A stretch of DNA of 64,000 nucleotides. Source: Acidocella facilis ATCC 35904. GTDB taxonomy: Bacteria; Pseudomonadota; Alphaproteobacteria; Acetobacterales; Acetobacteraceae. The DNA lies in assembly GCF_000687875.1 (NCBI RefSeq), contig NZ_JHYG01000001.1:310001-374000 (forward strand), read 5' to 3'. Positions 38,454 to 47,432 of the stretch are shown here, one piece after another. The stretch's first letter is position 1. Each line of letters starts with the position of its first letter. The notes beneath the pieces are model-generated. The model was given only the letters and a program-made list of their open reading frames with translations, searched no databases and was not told where the DNA came from. A program made the position numbers and the translations under genes.

Positions 38454-39014
38454 GTGTCAACCAATTCTCCGGAGAAACGCGAATTGCGGGCAGCGTTGAT
38501 CACCGCCGGCCGGCAACTGCTGGCAGAGGCGGGGCTGGCAGGGCTGTCGCTGCGGGCGGTGACACGCCAGGCCGGGGTGTCCCCCACCGCCGCCTACCGA
38601 TATTTCGCGGACCGGGAGCATTTGCTCGCGGCGATTGCGACTTCGGGGGTATGGGAACTCACAGCGGATCTCGAAGCCGCCGACAGGCTGGGGGTGGACA
38701 AGCTCCAGGACCAGGCTTGTGCCTATATACGTTTCGCGGTGGCCAATCCGGCTTTGTACCGGCTGATTTTCGGGCCGGAGCGGCTCAGCCATTATCCGGA
38801 GCTGGAGAGTGCGCTGGCGGCGGCCTATGGGGTGCTGGCGGCGCGGGTGGCCAAGCAGGCGGCACCGGGCCGGGCGACCGACAAGACGATGGCGTGCTGG
38901 TGCCTGGTGCATGGGCTGGCGAGCCTGGCGATTGATTCACGTCTGCCGCCAGATGCCGGGCCGGCGCAGCTGCTGGCGGCGCGGCTGACCGCGACACTGA
39001 GTTTGGAAAATTAG
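38454..39014 (+). CDS. TetR/AcrR-family transcriptional regulator
   Basis: The GTG at 38454 has GGAG with a 6-nt gap and is preferred over an ATG five codons upstream that lacks a site. The 186-residue protein has an N-terminal helix-turn-helix (AGLAGLSLRAVTRQAGVSPTAAYRYFADREHLL) and a TetR_C-like ligand domain. It probably represses the divergent DUF4188 gene and itself through the palindrome at 38415. The inducer is unknown. Confidence 0.85.
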   Translation: MSTNSPEKRELRAALITAGRQLLAEAGLAGLSLRAVTRQAGVSPTAAYRYFADREHLLAAIATSGVWELTADLEAADRLGVDKLQDQACAYIRFAVANPALYRLIFGPERLSHYPELESALAAAYGVLAARVAKQAAPGRATDKTMACWCLVHGLASLAIDSRLPPDAGPAQLLAARLTATLSLEN

Positions 39015-39095
39015 CGCAATATGGGTTCAGGTTGACGCGCCAGCGTCATCTTAAACGCGTGAAATGGCTCGCCAAAACATCAATAGAGTGAGTGG
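39015..39095. repeat. Family 2 palindromic element after the TetR gene
   Basis: The stretch aligns with the reverse complement of 46.5 kb. Shared parts are AGCGCAATA, GGTTYAGGTTGACGC with its GCGTCA partner (hairpin 39033-39049), TGAAATGGCTCGC, AAAACA and AGAGTGAG. It therefore belongs to the same dispersed element. Confidence 0.55.
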
Positions 39096-39182
39096 CTATA
39101 AACCCATCTCGCCTAAACCATAAATGTTTTGGTTCTGTTCCAGATCTTCATTCATCTGGCCATTATGTCGATCCCGAGTCTC

Positions 39183-39220
39183 TTCGCCTTTTGCCCTTGA
39201 CGCCACGGGCAAAAGGCGAA
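39183..39220. terminator. 14-base-arm hairpin, probable bidirectional transcript end
   Basis: TTCGCCTTTTGCCC at 39183-39196 pairs perfectly with GGGCAAAAGGCGAA at 39207-39220. It lies between the convergent TetR and MFS genes. No T-run follows directly, so termination is inferred from strength and position. Confidence 0.5.
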
Positions 39221-39345
39221 ACCCTGCAATGATCGAAATAATGCTGATGCTTCAAGACGTTAAAGATATAGGCCTGAAACTTATCTGGGACAGCCCCAAT
39301 GTTTTTGGGAAGGCGCGTTGCGACAAAGAGCGGCCCCAAAAACGA

Positions 39346-40602
39346 TCATCTATATAATCTCATCCGCCGCTGCGCCGCCCAGATCGCCGCCAGCGTGATC
39401 AAGGCCGTCACCACCAGATACAGGGCCGGGCTGCGCGGGCTGCCGGTTTGCGCGATCAGCCAGGTGAAGATGAACGGCGCCGAACCGCCAAACAGAGCGA
39501 TACCGATTGAATAGCCGGTGGAAAGACCGATCCCGCGGCCCTGGATCGGGAACACCAGCCCCATGAACCCGTTCAGTGGCGCGTTATAGGGCAGCGCCAC
39601 CAGATTGAAGAGGATCGGCATGCAGAACAAAGCCGCTTCGGTGGGATAATGCTGCAGCAGGGTGAAGGCCGGATAGGCCACCACCGCCATGCCAATGCAG
39701 GAGAAGACCATCAGCCCGACATTGCCGGTACGGTCGAACAACCTGGCCAGGAACAACCGCAGCGGGATGATGAGCATCAGAATCAAATACAGGATGAACA
39801 CCGCCGAGAGCGCCTTGTGCGGCTGCATATGCAGCTGCGTGGTGGCATAGGTGGGCAGATAGAGGCCCAGATAGGTTTGCGCCGTGCCGATCGCCACCAG
39901 CCCACCGGCGATGATGATGGCGCCGGGCAGGATCGGGTGCCGGCCAGGATTTTCCACCTGCTGGCGCTTGAAGGACGGCGCATCCTGCAGTCTGCGGCGC
40001 AGAATCAGCACCACGACGCCGCCAATCGCTCCCAGCAGGAAGGCGATGCGGAAATTCTGCAGCCCGAAAAACCCTTGCGGATGCAGCGAAAGCAGCCAGG
40101 CCACCCCCACCGCCAGCAGGCCGGAGATATTCTGGCTGATGCCCTGGAAGCTCGCCGCATGCGTCTCCGCGCCTTCGGAATGTTCGATCATCAGCGCGGT
40201 TGAGCTGCCGAATTCGCCGCCCAGCGCCAGCCCCTGCACCAGCCGCGCCGCCAGGATGCCGAACGGCGCCCACAGGCCGATTTGCGCATGGCCGGGCAGA
40301 ATGGCCATGAACAAGGAGGCGAGGCTCATCATCGCCACGCAGAGGATCATGCAGAAGGCGCGGCCTTTCACATCGGCCAGCCGCCCGAGGATGATGGCGC
40401 CGATCGGCCGGGCGAAGAAGGAGATGCCAAAGGTGCCGAAGGTGAGCAGCAGCCGGGCGGTTTCGCTATGGGCGGGAAAGAAGCTCTGGCCGATCGCCAG
40501 GGCGAAATAGCCATAGACCATGAAATCGTAGAATTCGAGCGCATTGCCGGCCGAAGCGGCGGCGATCAGTCTGGCCCGCGACACGCGCCCTTGTTGTGTC
40601 AT
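39346..40602 (-). CDS. MFS transporter, metabolite:H+ symporter (MHS) type
   Basis: The 418-residue membrane protein has twelve predicted helices. MHS/citrate-ProP features are GNALEFYDFMVYGYFA in helix 1, FFARPIGAIILGRLADVKGR between helices 2 and 3, RLVQGLALGGEFG in helix 4 and FGLQNFRIAFLLGAIGG. Members import carboxylates, shikimate, betaine or proline with protons; the substrate cannot be assigned. The gene stands alone. Confidence 0.85.
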   Translation of the reverse strand: MTQQGRVSRARLIAAASAGNALEFYDFMVYGYFALAIGQSFFPAHSETARLLLTFGTFGISFFARPIGAIILGRLADVKGRAFCMILCVAMMSLASLFMAILPGHAQIGLWAPFGILAARLVQGLALGGEFGSSTALMIEHSEGAETHAASFQGISQNISGLLAVGVAWLLSLHPQGFFGLQNFRIAFLLGAIGGVVVLILRRRLQDAPSFKRQQVENPGRHPILPGAIIIAGGLVAIGTAQTYLGLYLPTYATTQLHMQPHKALSAVFILYLILMLIIPLRLFLARLFDRTGNVGLMVFSCIGMAVVAYPAFTLLQHYPTEAALFCMPILFNLVALPYNAPLNGFMGLVFPIQGRGIGLSTGYSIGIALFGGSAPFIFTWLIAQTGSPRSPALYLVVTALITLAAIWAAQRRMRLYR

Positions 40603-40659
40603 TCACCCACATCTCCTGCTGGTTCAGGCGATTATGGCAAGCGCGCCGCCGCAACGCAA

Positions 40660-40682
40660 AACGGCGCCCAGAGGGCGCCGTT
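40660..40682 (-). terminator. Second hairpin downstream of pnp
   Basis: AACGGCGCCC / GGGCGCCGTT with a 3-nt loop. Read on the minus strand it follows pnp and the family 1 hairpin and is followed by TTTTGCG. It could be the final transcript end for pnp. Confidence 0.65.
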
Positions 40683-40696
40683 GCGTCGAGGAAGAG

Positions 40697-40741
40697 GTGG
40701 GGTGTTTTTGAAAAAACACCCCACACCCCCAAAAACTTTTT
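40697..40741. repeat. Family 1 hairpin element, copy E
   Basis: Stem GTGGGGTGTTTTT / AAAAAACACCCCAC (40697-40724), then ACCCCCAAAAACTTTT, which touches the pnp TAA. It is a single-hairpin version directly after the pnp stop codon. Confidence 0.7.
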
Positions 40742-42891
40742 TAACCTTCGGCCTGCTCGCGCTTGCCCTTGGTGGAGCCAACCTGGTCGGAGATGTCCGC
40801 GCCGGTCTCCTGGTCGACCACGCGCATGGAGAGCTTCACCTTGCCGCGATCATCGAAGCCGATGACCTTCACCTTCACCGCATCGCCCTGCTTGACCACA
40901 TCGGTGGTCTTGGCAACCCGGCCCTGGGCCAGCTCGGAGATATGGACGAGGCCGTCCTTGGCGCCGAGGAAGTTCACGAAGGCGCCGAAATCGGCGGTCT
41001 TCACGACCTTGCCATTATAGATCACGCCGACTTCCGGCTCCGCCACGATGCCCTTGATCATGTCGAGGGCCGCCTGGATCTTCTTGTCGTCGGAAGCGGC
41101 GATCTTCACCGTGCCGTCATCGCCGATATCCACCTTGGCGCCGGTCTTCTCGACAATGTCGCGGATCACCTTGCCGCCGGTGCCGATCACGTCGCGGATC
41201 TTGTCCTTCGGCACGGAGGTGGTGACGATCTTCGGCGCGTTGGCGGAGACGCCGTCGCGATTGCCGGTGATCGCCTTGGCCATCTCGCCGAGGATGTGCA
41301 GGCGCCCACCCTTGGCCTGCTCCAGAGCGATCTTCATGATCTCCGGGGTGATCGAGGTGATCTTGATGTCCATCTGCAGGGCGGTGATGCCCTCTTCAGT
41401 GCCGGCCACCTTGAAATCCATGTCGCCGAGGTGATCCTCGTCGCCCAGAATGTCGGACAGAACCGCGAAGCCCTTATCTTCCTTGATCAGCCCCATGGCG
41501 ATGCCCGCCACCGGGGATTTCAGCGGCACGCCGGCATCCATCAGCGACAGCGAGGTGCCGCAGACAGTGGCCATGGAGGAGGAGCCGTTGGATTCGGTGA
41601 TCTCGGAGACCACGCGCAGCGTGTAGGGGAAGGCTTCCTTGGTCGGCAGCAGCGGATGCACGGCGCGCCAGGCCAGCTTGCCATGGCCGATTTCGCGGCG
41701 GCCGGGTGAGCCCATGCGGCCGGTCTCACCGACGGAGAACGGAGGGAAGTTGTAATGGAGCATGAAATGCTCCTTGAACTCGCCCTCGATGGCATCCACC
41801 ACCTGCTCGTCCTGAGCGGTGCCCAGTGTGGCCACGACCAGCGCCTGGGTCTCGCCACGGGTGAACAGCGCCGAACCATGGGTGCGCGGCAGCACACCAA
41901 CCTCGGAGAGGATCGGGCGGACGGTCTTGGTGTCGCGGCCATCGATGCGCAGGCCGGTATCCAGGATGGCGTTACGGACGATATCCGCTTCCAGCGCCTT
42001 GAACAGCCCCTTGGCGGCCTCGGCGTTCAGCCCTTCCTCGGTCAGCTTGGCGGCGGCCTCTTTCTTGGCGGCGGCCAGCTTCTCGTAACGGACCTGCTTC
42101 TGCGTCTCCTTATAGGCCTCGGTGATGGCGGCGCGGGCCAGCGCATCCACGCGCGCCTTCAGGGTCTTGGTCTCCTCGGATTCCTCCGGCAGATCCCACG
42201 GCTCCTTGGCGGCGGATTCGGCCAGCTCGATGATCGCCTGGATCACCGGTTGGAAGCTCTGATGGCCGAAGGTGACGGCGCCCAGCATCACCTCTTCGGA
42301 GAGCTCGGAGGCCTCGGACTCGACCATCAGCACGCCTTCGGTGGTGCCGGCCAGAACCAGGTCCAGCTTGCTCTCTTCGCGCTCGCTGGTGGTCGGGTTC
42401 AGCACATACGCGCCGTTGATGTAGCCAACGCGGGCCGCGCCAACCGGGCCGAAGAACGGAATGCCGGAGAGGGTCAGCGCGGCGGAGGCCGCCACCAGGC
42501 CCACCACGTCCGGATCATTGTCCAGATCATGGCTCAGCACGTTCACCACAACCTGCACTTCATTGCGGAAGCCCTCGGGGAAGAGCGGGCGGATCGGGCG
42601 GTCGATCAGGCGGGAGACCAGCGTCTCCTTCTCGGTCGGGCGGCCTTCGCGCTTGAAGAAGCCACCGGGAATGCGGCCGGCAGCGTAGAACTTCTCCTGG
42701 TAGTTCACGGTCAGCGGGAAGAAATCCTGCCCCGGCTTGGCGGATTTGGCGCCGACCACGGTGGCGAGCACAACAGTGTCGCCATAAGAGGCGACGACAG
42801 CGCCATCAGCCTGGCGGGCAACCTTGCCGGTCTCCAGAATCAGGGTCTTGCCACCCCACTCCATCTCTTTGCGGAAGAATTTATCGAACAT
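40741..42891 (-). CDS. pnp: Polyribonucleotide nucleotidyltransferase
   Basis: From the ATG at 42891 the protein has 716 residues and begins [17 protein letters not shown], the usual alphaproteobacterial start; the frame remains open upstream without similarity. Two RNase PH domains flank a helical linker, followed by KH ([12 protein letters not shown] near residue 564) and S1 ([14 protein letters not shown] near 632). The KH GxxG loop is GTGG where most relatives have GPGG. The enzyme degrades RNA phosphorolytically in the degradosome. The usual upstream rpsO is not adjacent. Confidence 0.97.
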   Translation of the reverse strand: MFDKFFRKEMEWGGKTLILETGKVARQADGAVVASYGDTVVLATVVGAKSAKPGQDFFPLTVNYQEKFYAAGRIPGGFFKREGRPTEKETLVSRLIDRPIRPLFPEGFRNEVQVVVNVLSHDLDNDPDVVGLVAASAALTLSGIPFFGPVGAARVGYINGAYVLNPTTSEREESKLDLVLAGTTEGVLMVESEASELSEEVMLGAVTFGHQSFQPVIQAIIELAESAAKEPWDLPEESEETKTLKARVDALARAAITEAYKETQKQVRYEKLAAAKKEAAAKLTEEGLNAEAAKGLFKALEADIVRNAILDTGLRIDGRDTKTVRPILSEVGVLPRTHGSALFTRGETQALVVATLGTAQDEQVVDAIEGEFKEHFMLHYNFPPFSVGETGRMGSPGRREIGHGKLAWRAVHPLLPTKEAFPYTLRVVSEITESNGSSSMATVCGTSLSLMDAGVPLKSPVAGIAMGLIKEDKGFAVLSDILGDEDHLGDMDFKVAGTEEGITALQMDIKITSITPEIMKIALEQAKGGRLHILGEMAKAITGNRDGVSANAPKIVTTSVPKDKIRDVIGTGGKVIRDIVEKTGAKVDIGDDGTVKIAASDDKKIQAALDMIKGIVAEPEVGVIYNGKVVKTADFGAFVNFLGAKDGLVHISELAQGRVAKTTDVVKQGDAVKVKVIGFDDRGKVKLSMRVVDQETGADISDQVGSTKGKREQAEG

Positions 42892-43145
42892 ACACGGACT
42901 CCGTCGCGGCGTGCGGAGCAGAGCCCAGGGGGAATCATACGCAGACAGCCGGGTTTTCGGGGCGGCGCCTCGGGCGGCATGGGTCTGGCTGGGGCAAGAA
43001 ACCCGCAACCACGGACCATGTGGCCGGAAACGCCGCAAGGTTTCAAAACCGGCGACGGCGCGGATCATCCCGATGGCGTTTTTGCCCCGAACGGCCGCAG
43101 AAAACGCCGCGCCACCATGGCGCGGCTGCGGTTGTCTAGCCGGTT
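42892..43145. other. 254-nt leader/intergenic region upstream of pnp
   Basis: The region should hold the pnp promoter and leader. I see GC-rich potential stems (around 42950-42980) but no clear promoter boxes or small gene. In enterobacteria the pnp leader hairpin is the RNase III/PNPase autoregulation site; that it works similarly here is only a possibility. Confidence 0.3.
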
Positions 43146-44033
43146 TTACCCGGCAAGGCTAGCTTGCCCCCTCACCGCCCGCCTTTGGGCCAATGCCACC
43201 AGCGTGTAGGAGACCAGCATCAACAGGAACCAGGAGAGCAGCTTCGTGAAGGAAACCATGTGCCAGGCCGCCCTCTGGTCCGGGTAACGCCAGATCTCGG
43301 TGAAGGTGCCGATATTCTCCGCGAACCAGATGAACAACGCGACCAGAAAGAAGCCCAGCAGCAGCGGCATCCAGCGCTCACGCCGCCAGGGCCGGTAATA
43401 AACCCGGGTGCGGCCGAACAGCAGAATGGCGGCGAGCAGCAGCAGATAGCGAGCATCCGGCAGATCATGATCGGTGAAAAAATTCACATAGATAGCCAGC
43501 GCCAGGGCGCATAAGGCGGGCAGATTCGGGTGATGGGTGAAACGAAGGCTGAGCAGCCGCCAGGTCCGGAACAGATAAGACCCGATGGCGGCATATATGA
43601 AGCCGGTGAACAGCGGCACGCCGCCCAGGTGGAAATGCGTCGGCTCGGGATAGGTCCAGGCGCCGATGGCGGTTTTGAAGATTTCCATGACCATGCCGGT
43701 GATGTGAAACACCAGAATCACCCGCGCCTCGGCCCAGCTTTCCAGCCGGAAGCGCAGCATTCCGGCCTGGATGGCCAGGGCGGCGAGGAAGAGAAAATCC
43801 AGCCGGGTAAGCAGCGCGTGGGTGGGATATAGAAACCGGGTGAGGATCGCCAGCGCCAGCAGCAGCCCGCCGAACAGGCAGGCCCAGCCCTGCTTGATGC
43901 CAAAGCGTAGAAACTCATACGCGAAGCGGGCAACTGGCCCGCGCGCGGCCATGTCATCGCCGAGCCGCGCTTCCCAGCCGATCGCCCCGCGCAGGACCGG
44001 CCAGAGCGCGGCCTGGCTTTCAGGCCGGGTCAT
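43146..44033 (-). CDS. DUF817 integral membrane protein
   Basis: The 295-residue protein has about eight hydrophobic segments. Family-like blocks are [63 protein letters not shown] and [18 protein letters not shown]. The conserved acidic, His and Trp residues in loops suggest enzymatic or transport activity, but none is established for DUF817. It lies between pnp and gpt on the same strand, separated from both by hairpin regions, so it is probably transcribed alone. Confidence 0.75.
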   Translation of the reverse strand: MTRPESQAALWPVLRGAIGWEARLGDDMAARGPVARFAYEFLRFGIKQGWACLFGGLLLALAILTRFLYPTHALLTRLDFLFLAALAIQAGMLRFRLESWAEARVILVFHITGMVMEIFKTAIGAWTYPEPTHFHLGGVPLFTGFIYAAIGSYLFRTWRLLSLRFTHHPNLPALCALALAIYVNFFTDHDLPDARYLLLLAAILLFGRTRVYYRPWRRERWMPLLLGFFLVALFIWFAENIGTFTEIWRYPDQRAAWHMVSFTKLLSWFLLMLVSYTLVALAQRRAVRGQASLAG

Positions 44034-44074
44034 GCCAGCCCGTCAGCACGGTTTGCGGCGACAGGCGCCGAGAA

Positions 44075-44160
44075 ATGTCCGGGGTGGTGACAACCTCATT
44101 GCCCCCACCCCGAACATTTTCGCCGCTTTTTTGAAAAAGCGGCCCCAAAAAACTTTTGCA
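44075..44160. repeat. Family 1 hairpin element, copy F
   Basis: An ATGTCCGGGGTGG / CCACCCCGAACAT inverted repeat (44075-44087 and 44105-44117, one mismatch) is followed by TTTTC and the stem GCCGCTTTTTT / AAAAAGCGGC (44122-44143), then CCCCAAAAAACTTTTGC. It closely matches the right half of copy G. It follows the gpt stop codon. Confidence 0.7.
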
Positions 44161-44170
44161 ATCTTTAGCT

Positions 44171-44641
44171 TTAGCTCTTGCGCGCCAAAGGCGCGACGAA
44201 TTGCGGCTCGGTATCCCACGGAAACAAAATCCAGGTATCCTGGCTGACCTCGGTGATGAACGTATCCACCGTCGGCTTGCCGGCGGGCTTGGCATAGACC
44301 GTGGCGAAATGCGCCTTGGGCAGCAGCGCGCGCACATGCCGGGCGGTGGTGCCGCTATCGACCAGATCGTCGATGATCAGCCAGCCCTCGCCATCGCCCG
44401 CCGCCGGGGCCGGCTTGGTGACATGCGGCTCGCCGCGAGTCTCGTCGTCATAGGTGACGACGCAGATACATTCGATCAGCCGGCAATCCAGTTCGCGGGC
44501 GATGATCGCGGCCGGGATCAGCCCGCCGCGCGTGACCGCCACAATGCCCTTCCACGGCCCCGCCGCATGCAAACGCCAGGAAAGCGCCTTGGCGTCACGG
44601 TGTAGCTGGTCCCAGGTGACGGTGAAATAATGCTGTGCCAT
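44171..44641 (-). CDS. gpt: Xanthine-guanine phosphoribosyltransferase
   Basis: The 156-residue purine salvage enzyme transfers ribose-phosphate from PRPP to guanine, xanthine or hypoxanthine. The N-terminal [20 protein letters not shown] is the Gpt hallmark. [17 protein letters not shown] and the PRPP loop [13 protein letters not shown] near residue 88-100 follow. [15 protein letters not shown] tail resembles the family end. A 39-nt gap separates it from the upstream FkbH-like gene. Confidence 0.93.
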   Translation of the reverse strand: MAQHYFTVTWDQLHRDAKALSWRLHAAGPWKGIVAVTRGGLIPAAIIARELDCRLIECICVVTYDDETRGEPHVTKPAPAAGDGEGWLIIDDLVDSGTTARHVRALLPKAHFATVYAKPAGKPTVDTFITEVSQDTWILFPWDTEPQFVAPLARKS

Positions 44642-44680
44642 GGCGGTTGCCCTTAATGAAGCGTAACGGCAGGAGCAAGA

Positions 44681-46480
44681 TCATACGGGGCTGAGCTGGG
44701 TTTCGATCAGCTCCGCGATGTGAGCGGCCGCGTGGCAATAGACCAGCCGGTCGAAATGCAGGATGTCGGGATAAACCGCGTCCGGCGGCGCGAACTCCCA
44801 TGGATCGACGAAATGCGCGTCGGGCGCCATGGCCTGCAGCCAGCCATTCATCCGGGCGGCGCTGGGCCTTGGATGCGCGGGCTCATCCGCCCGGTGGCGC
44901 CATCGGCTGGGGGCGAGCAGGAACACCACCACCGCCCCCTGGCGCCGTGCCGCCGCCATCAGCCGGTGAATGACCGGCTCCAACAGATACTCAAATAGCG
45001 GGCCGACACACCAATAATCCCGCCGCAATGTCTCCCACGCCTCATAATGCGCGGGCTCGGTCATGATGTCGCGCATCGCCTCGGGCGAAAACCGCGTCAG
45101 GTCCTGGGTCGCGCGGGCATCGCCCTGGGCGGCGAAGGGCAGCGTCAAAGGCAGTGTCTTGTGTTTGTAGAGCTGCATGAAATCATCGACCCAGAGGGAG
45201 AAGACCCAGGCCTCGCGTGTACCCGGCCGGGGGTCGCTCAAGGCCGAGCGCCAATCCGCCGCCTCATGGCCGAGCGCTTCCAGCGCCGCGCGTATCTCGC
45301 CTTCAGGAGGTGACAGCGCGTGGTCCAGGAACATCGAATGCTCAATCCGAAAGGCCCGGTTGCCCCGCGCCGCCGCCAGCTCTTCGCTCACCTCATCGGC
45401 CAGCGGGCGCAGATAATGCGCCAGCGCCTGCATCTCACAGCCGCCGCGTAACACCAGCCTGTCCACCAATATAGGCCCGCGCGCCGGGGTGAAGCTGGAG
45501 GACGCGTCGAGCGTGATCCAGTCAATCTCGGTGGCGCGGAACGGATCCCCCGCCACCTCGCCGACGATCTCCAGCGCCGGGCTGGCGATATGCCGATAAA
45601 TGAAGGCCTCCACCCCCAGATTGAGGACACGGCAGGAAAAACAGAACTGCGTCAGCGTGCGCTGGCCAAAGAACATCTTGCCGCAATAAAACCCGGCAAA
45701 CCCATAATCGCCGTAATCGTCGATCACCCGCACCAGCCCGGCAAACACATCCGCGCGCGCCAGCGTGGCACGCAGCTGCGCGCGCGCCGCCTCCGGGTCT
45801 TCCGGCAGCCTGGATTTGGTGAAATTCAGCTGGTTGGTCCGGTTGATCAGCTCGATCGCGCGATCCAGATGCGGCTCCACATCGTGCTCAATGCTCACCC
45901 GCACATGGCTCGCGCGCAGGAAGGCCAGATGCCCATCCTTGGTGGCGCTGAACGCCTGTTGGCGCGCCATCAGCTGGCGATATTGAGCCAGGCGTGTATG
46001 CGCCGGGTCCGGCTTGCCGGCCAGGCGGGGGTCATCCAGCAAGCCAGCAACAATCTCCGCCCCAGCGGTCTGCAGGCCGGGCACGTGGAACCGCGCCTCG
46101 GCCAGATTGGCCGGCTCGTCATCGATGAACAGGATGGTTTCCGGCCGTAGCTGCACCGCCTCCACCAGGGCGGCCAGGCGCGCGCCCTTTGGCGTCCAGT
46201 CGATGCTGGGGAAGATGAAATGCTCCCAGACCCCCTGCCCCTGCAGCGTGGCTCTGGCGGCCTCCAGATCGTTCTTCGAACAGATGCTGTTCATGATGCC
46301 GCGCCCCACCAGCGTGGCCAGTATCACTGGCCATTCCGGCCGGGGGCTTATCCCGTCTTCGGCCAGCGTGCCATGCCAGCCGACCCCATCCAGGTCCCAG
46401 ATCACCAGCCGCACCTCCGGCACGGGCAAAGCCATGGGCACGGGCGTGTCGCCGAACAGGATCTGACGGAGTTCGAGCAC
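44681..46480 (-). CDS. FkbH-like HAD-superfamily protein with unusual C-terminal domain
   Basis: The GTG at 46480 has AGGGAGG with an 8-nt gap and gives 599 residues; a GTG three codons upstream touches the ribosome binding site. The N-terminal HAD domain has motif I VIWDLDGVGWHGTLAEDG near residue 27, ICSKND near 67 and motif IV ILFIDDEPANL near 118. The middle region matches FkbH: RTNQLNFTKSR, DYGDYGFAGFY and the CRVLNLGVEAFI block. Residues 340-599 form an additional domain ending DILHFDRLVYCHAAAHIAELI, SGNH-like at best. FkbH proteins load glyceryl units onto carrier proteins in polyketide pathways, but no PKS, carrier protein or methoxymalonyl gene is nearby. Confidence 0.7.
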   Translation of the reverse strand: MLELRQILFGDTPVPMALPVPEVRLVIWDLDGVGWHGTLAEDGISPRPEWPVILATLVGRGIMNSICSKNDLEAARATLQGQGVWEHFIFPSIDWTPKGARLAALVEAVQLRPETILFIDDEPANLAEARFHVPGLQTAGAEIVAGLLDDPRLAGKPDPAHTRLAQYRQLMARQQAFSATKDGHLAFLRASHVRVSIEHDVEPHLDRAIELINRTNQLNFTKSRLPEDPEAARAQLRATLARADVFAGLVRVIDDYGDYGFAGFYCGKMFFGQRTLTQFCFSCRVLNLGVEAFIYRHIASPALEIVGEVAGDPFRATEIDWITLDASSSFTPARGPILVDRLVLRGGCEMQALAHYLRPLADEVSEELAAARGNRAFRIEHSMFLDHALSPPEGEIRAALEALGHEAADWRSALSDPRPGTREAWVFSLWVDDFMQLYKHKTLPLTLPFAAQGDARATQDLTRFSPEAMRDIMTEPAHYEAWETLRRDYWCVGPLFEYLLEPVIHRLMAAARRQGAVVVFLLAPSRWRHRADEPAHPRPSAARMNGWLQAMAPDAHFVDPWEFAPPDAVYPDILHFDRLVYCHAAAHIAELIETQLSPV

Positions 46481-46500
46481 GCGAGACACCTCCCTGCCTT

Positions 46501-46612
46501 TAGCGCATCAAGCTTTTAGCTTGATGCGCTCACTTTTGCTTTTGCGAGCAATTTTATGTGGTTATCTTGACGCTCCCGCGTCAACCTAAACACTATTGCT
46601 CTACCAGCGCGC
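46501..46612. repeat. Family 2 palindromic element upstream of the FkbH-like gene
   Basis: GCGCATCAAGC / GCTTGATGCGC (46503-46513 and 46519-46529) is a perfect hairpin with a TTTTA loop. It is followed by CTTTTGCGAGCAATTTTATG and a TTGACGC / GCGTCAA hairpin near 46567-46584. TATTGCTCTACC ends the element. The reverse complement aligns with the 39.0 kb copy. Nothing else is seen between here and the nadK stop at 46674. Confidence 0.6.
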
Positions 46613-46673
46613 GCCGCGGGCAATGGCTGAACCCTACAAGCCGGCCAAAACGGCGTCTACGATCCCGCTCGCG

Positions 46674-47432
46674 TCAGACCGTGAATTGCTCGGTGATGAT
46701 GCGCTCCGAAAGCGCCCGGTCCGGGTCGAACAGCACCGTGGCACCCACGCTGCGATCCTCATGCACCGCCACAGAAATCACATCCCGCACCTCGGTGAAA
46801 TCCGCCACCGCCGCCACAGGGCGTTTTTCCGGCTCCAGCACTTCGAACAGCACATCCACCGTGGCCGGCAGCAGCGCGCCGCGCCAGCGCCTGGGGCGGA
46901 AGGCGGAGATGGGTGTCAGCGGCAGCAGGTTGGCCGAAAGCGGGACGATCGGCCCATGCGCGGAGAGGTTATAGGCGGTGGAGCCGGCGGGGGTGGAGAT
47001 CAGCACCCCATCGCAGATCAGCTCCGCCAGGCGCTCGCGCTGATCCACCGAGATGCGGATTTTCGCCGCCTGGCGCCCCTGGCGCAGCAGCGAAACCTCG
47101 TTCAGCGCCATCGCTTCTTCCACCACGCCGGAGGCGGTGACGGCATGCATGCGCAAGGGATGCAGCACCGAAGGCAGCGCCCGGCCGATGCGCGCCGCCA
47201 GATCATCCTCGTGATATTCGTTCATCATGAAGCCGACCGAGCCGCAATTCATGCCATAGACCGGCATGGAGCTGCCCAGCACCTGATGCAGGCATTCCAG
47301 CATCAGCCCGTCCCCGCCCAGCGCCACGATGACATCGGCCGCTTTCACCTCATGGTCGCCATAGAGCCCTTGCAGCCGCGCGCGCGCGGCCCGGGCCCCC
47401 TCCGTCTGCGCGGCGATGAAAGCGAGCTTCAT
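46674..47432 (-). CDS. nadK: NAD kinase
   Basis: The 252-residue enzyme phosphorylates NAD to NADP. The catalytic ALGGDGLML motif lies near residue 37-45, [12 protein letters not shown] near 62, and the NAD-binding [21 protein letters not shown] near 140-160. The length is typical of compact alphaproteobacterial forms. The ATG overlaps the stop of the upstream nitrilase-family gene by 4 bases. Confidence 0.95.
   Translation of the reverse strand: MKLAFIAAQTEGARAARARLQGLYGDHEVKAADVIVALGGDGLMLECLHQVLGSSMPVYGMNCGSVGFMMNEYHEDDLAARIGRALPSVLHPLRMHAVTASGVVEEAMALNEVSLLRQGRQAAKIRISVDQRERLAELICDGVLISTPAGSTAYNLSAHGPIVPLSANLLPLTPISAFRPRRWRGALLPATVDVLFEVLEPEKRPVAAVADFTEVRDVISVAVHEDRSVGATVLFDPDRALSERIITEQFTV

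Larger units (their letters stand above)
39015..39345. other. 331-nt non-coding gap with hairpins
   Basis: No convincing gene is present. The first 80 nt form a family 2 element. A very strong hairpin lies at 39183-39220 (TTCGCCTTTTGCCC / GGGCAAAAGGCGAA, 10-nt loop). From 39290 the sequence resembles decayed family 1 pieces (CCCCAATGTTTTTGGGAAGGCGC and GCGGCCCCAAAAACG). A 77-codon open frame crosses the region, but it overlaps the hairpins and the MFS gene end and shows no family similarity. Confidence 0.6.

Noticed and set aside
39124-39357. 77-codon plus-strand open frame as a gene
   Set aside because: It runs through a perfect hairpin and into the 3' end of the MFS gene, has no ribosome binding site and no family similarity.
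46490-46673. Promoter boxes TTGACGC at 46567 and 39033 as sigma-70 -35 elements
   Set aside because: Both belong to TTGACGC/GCGTCAA hairpins of the family 2 repeat, and no suitable -10 with correct spacing to a gene start is present.
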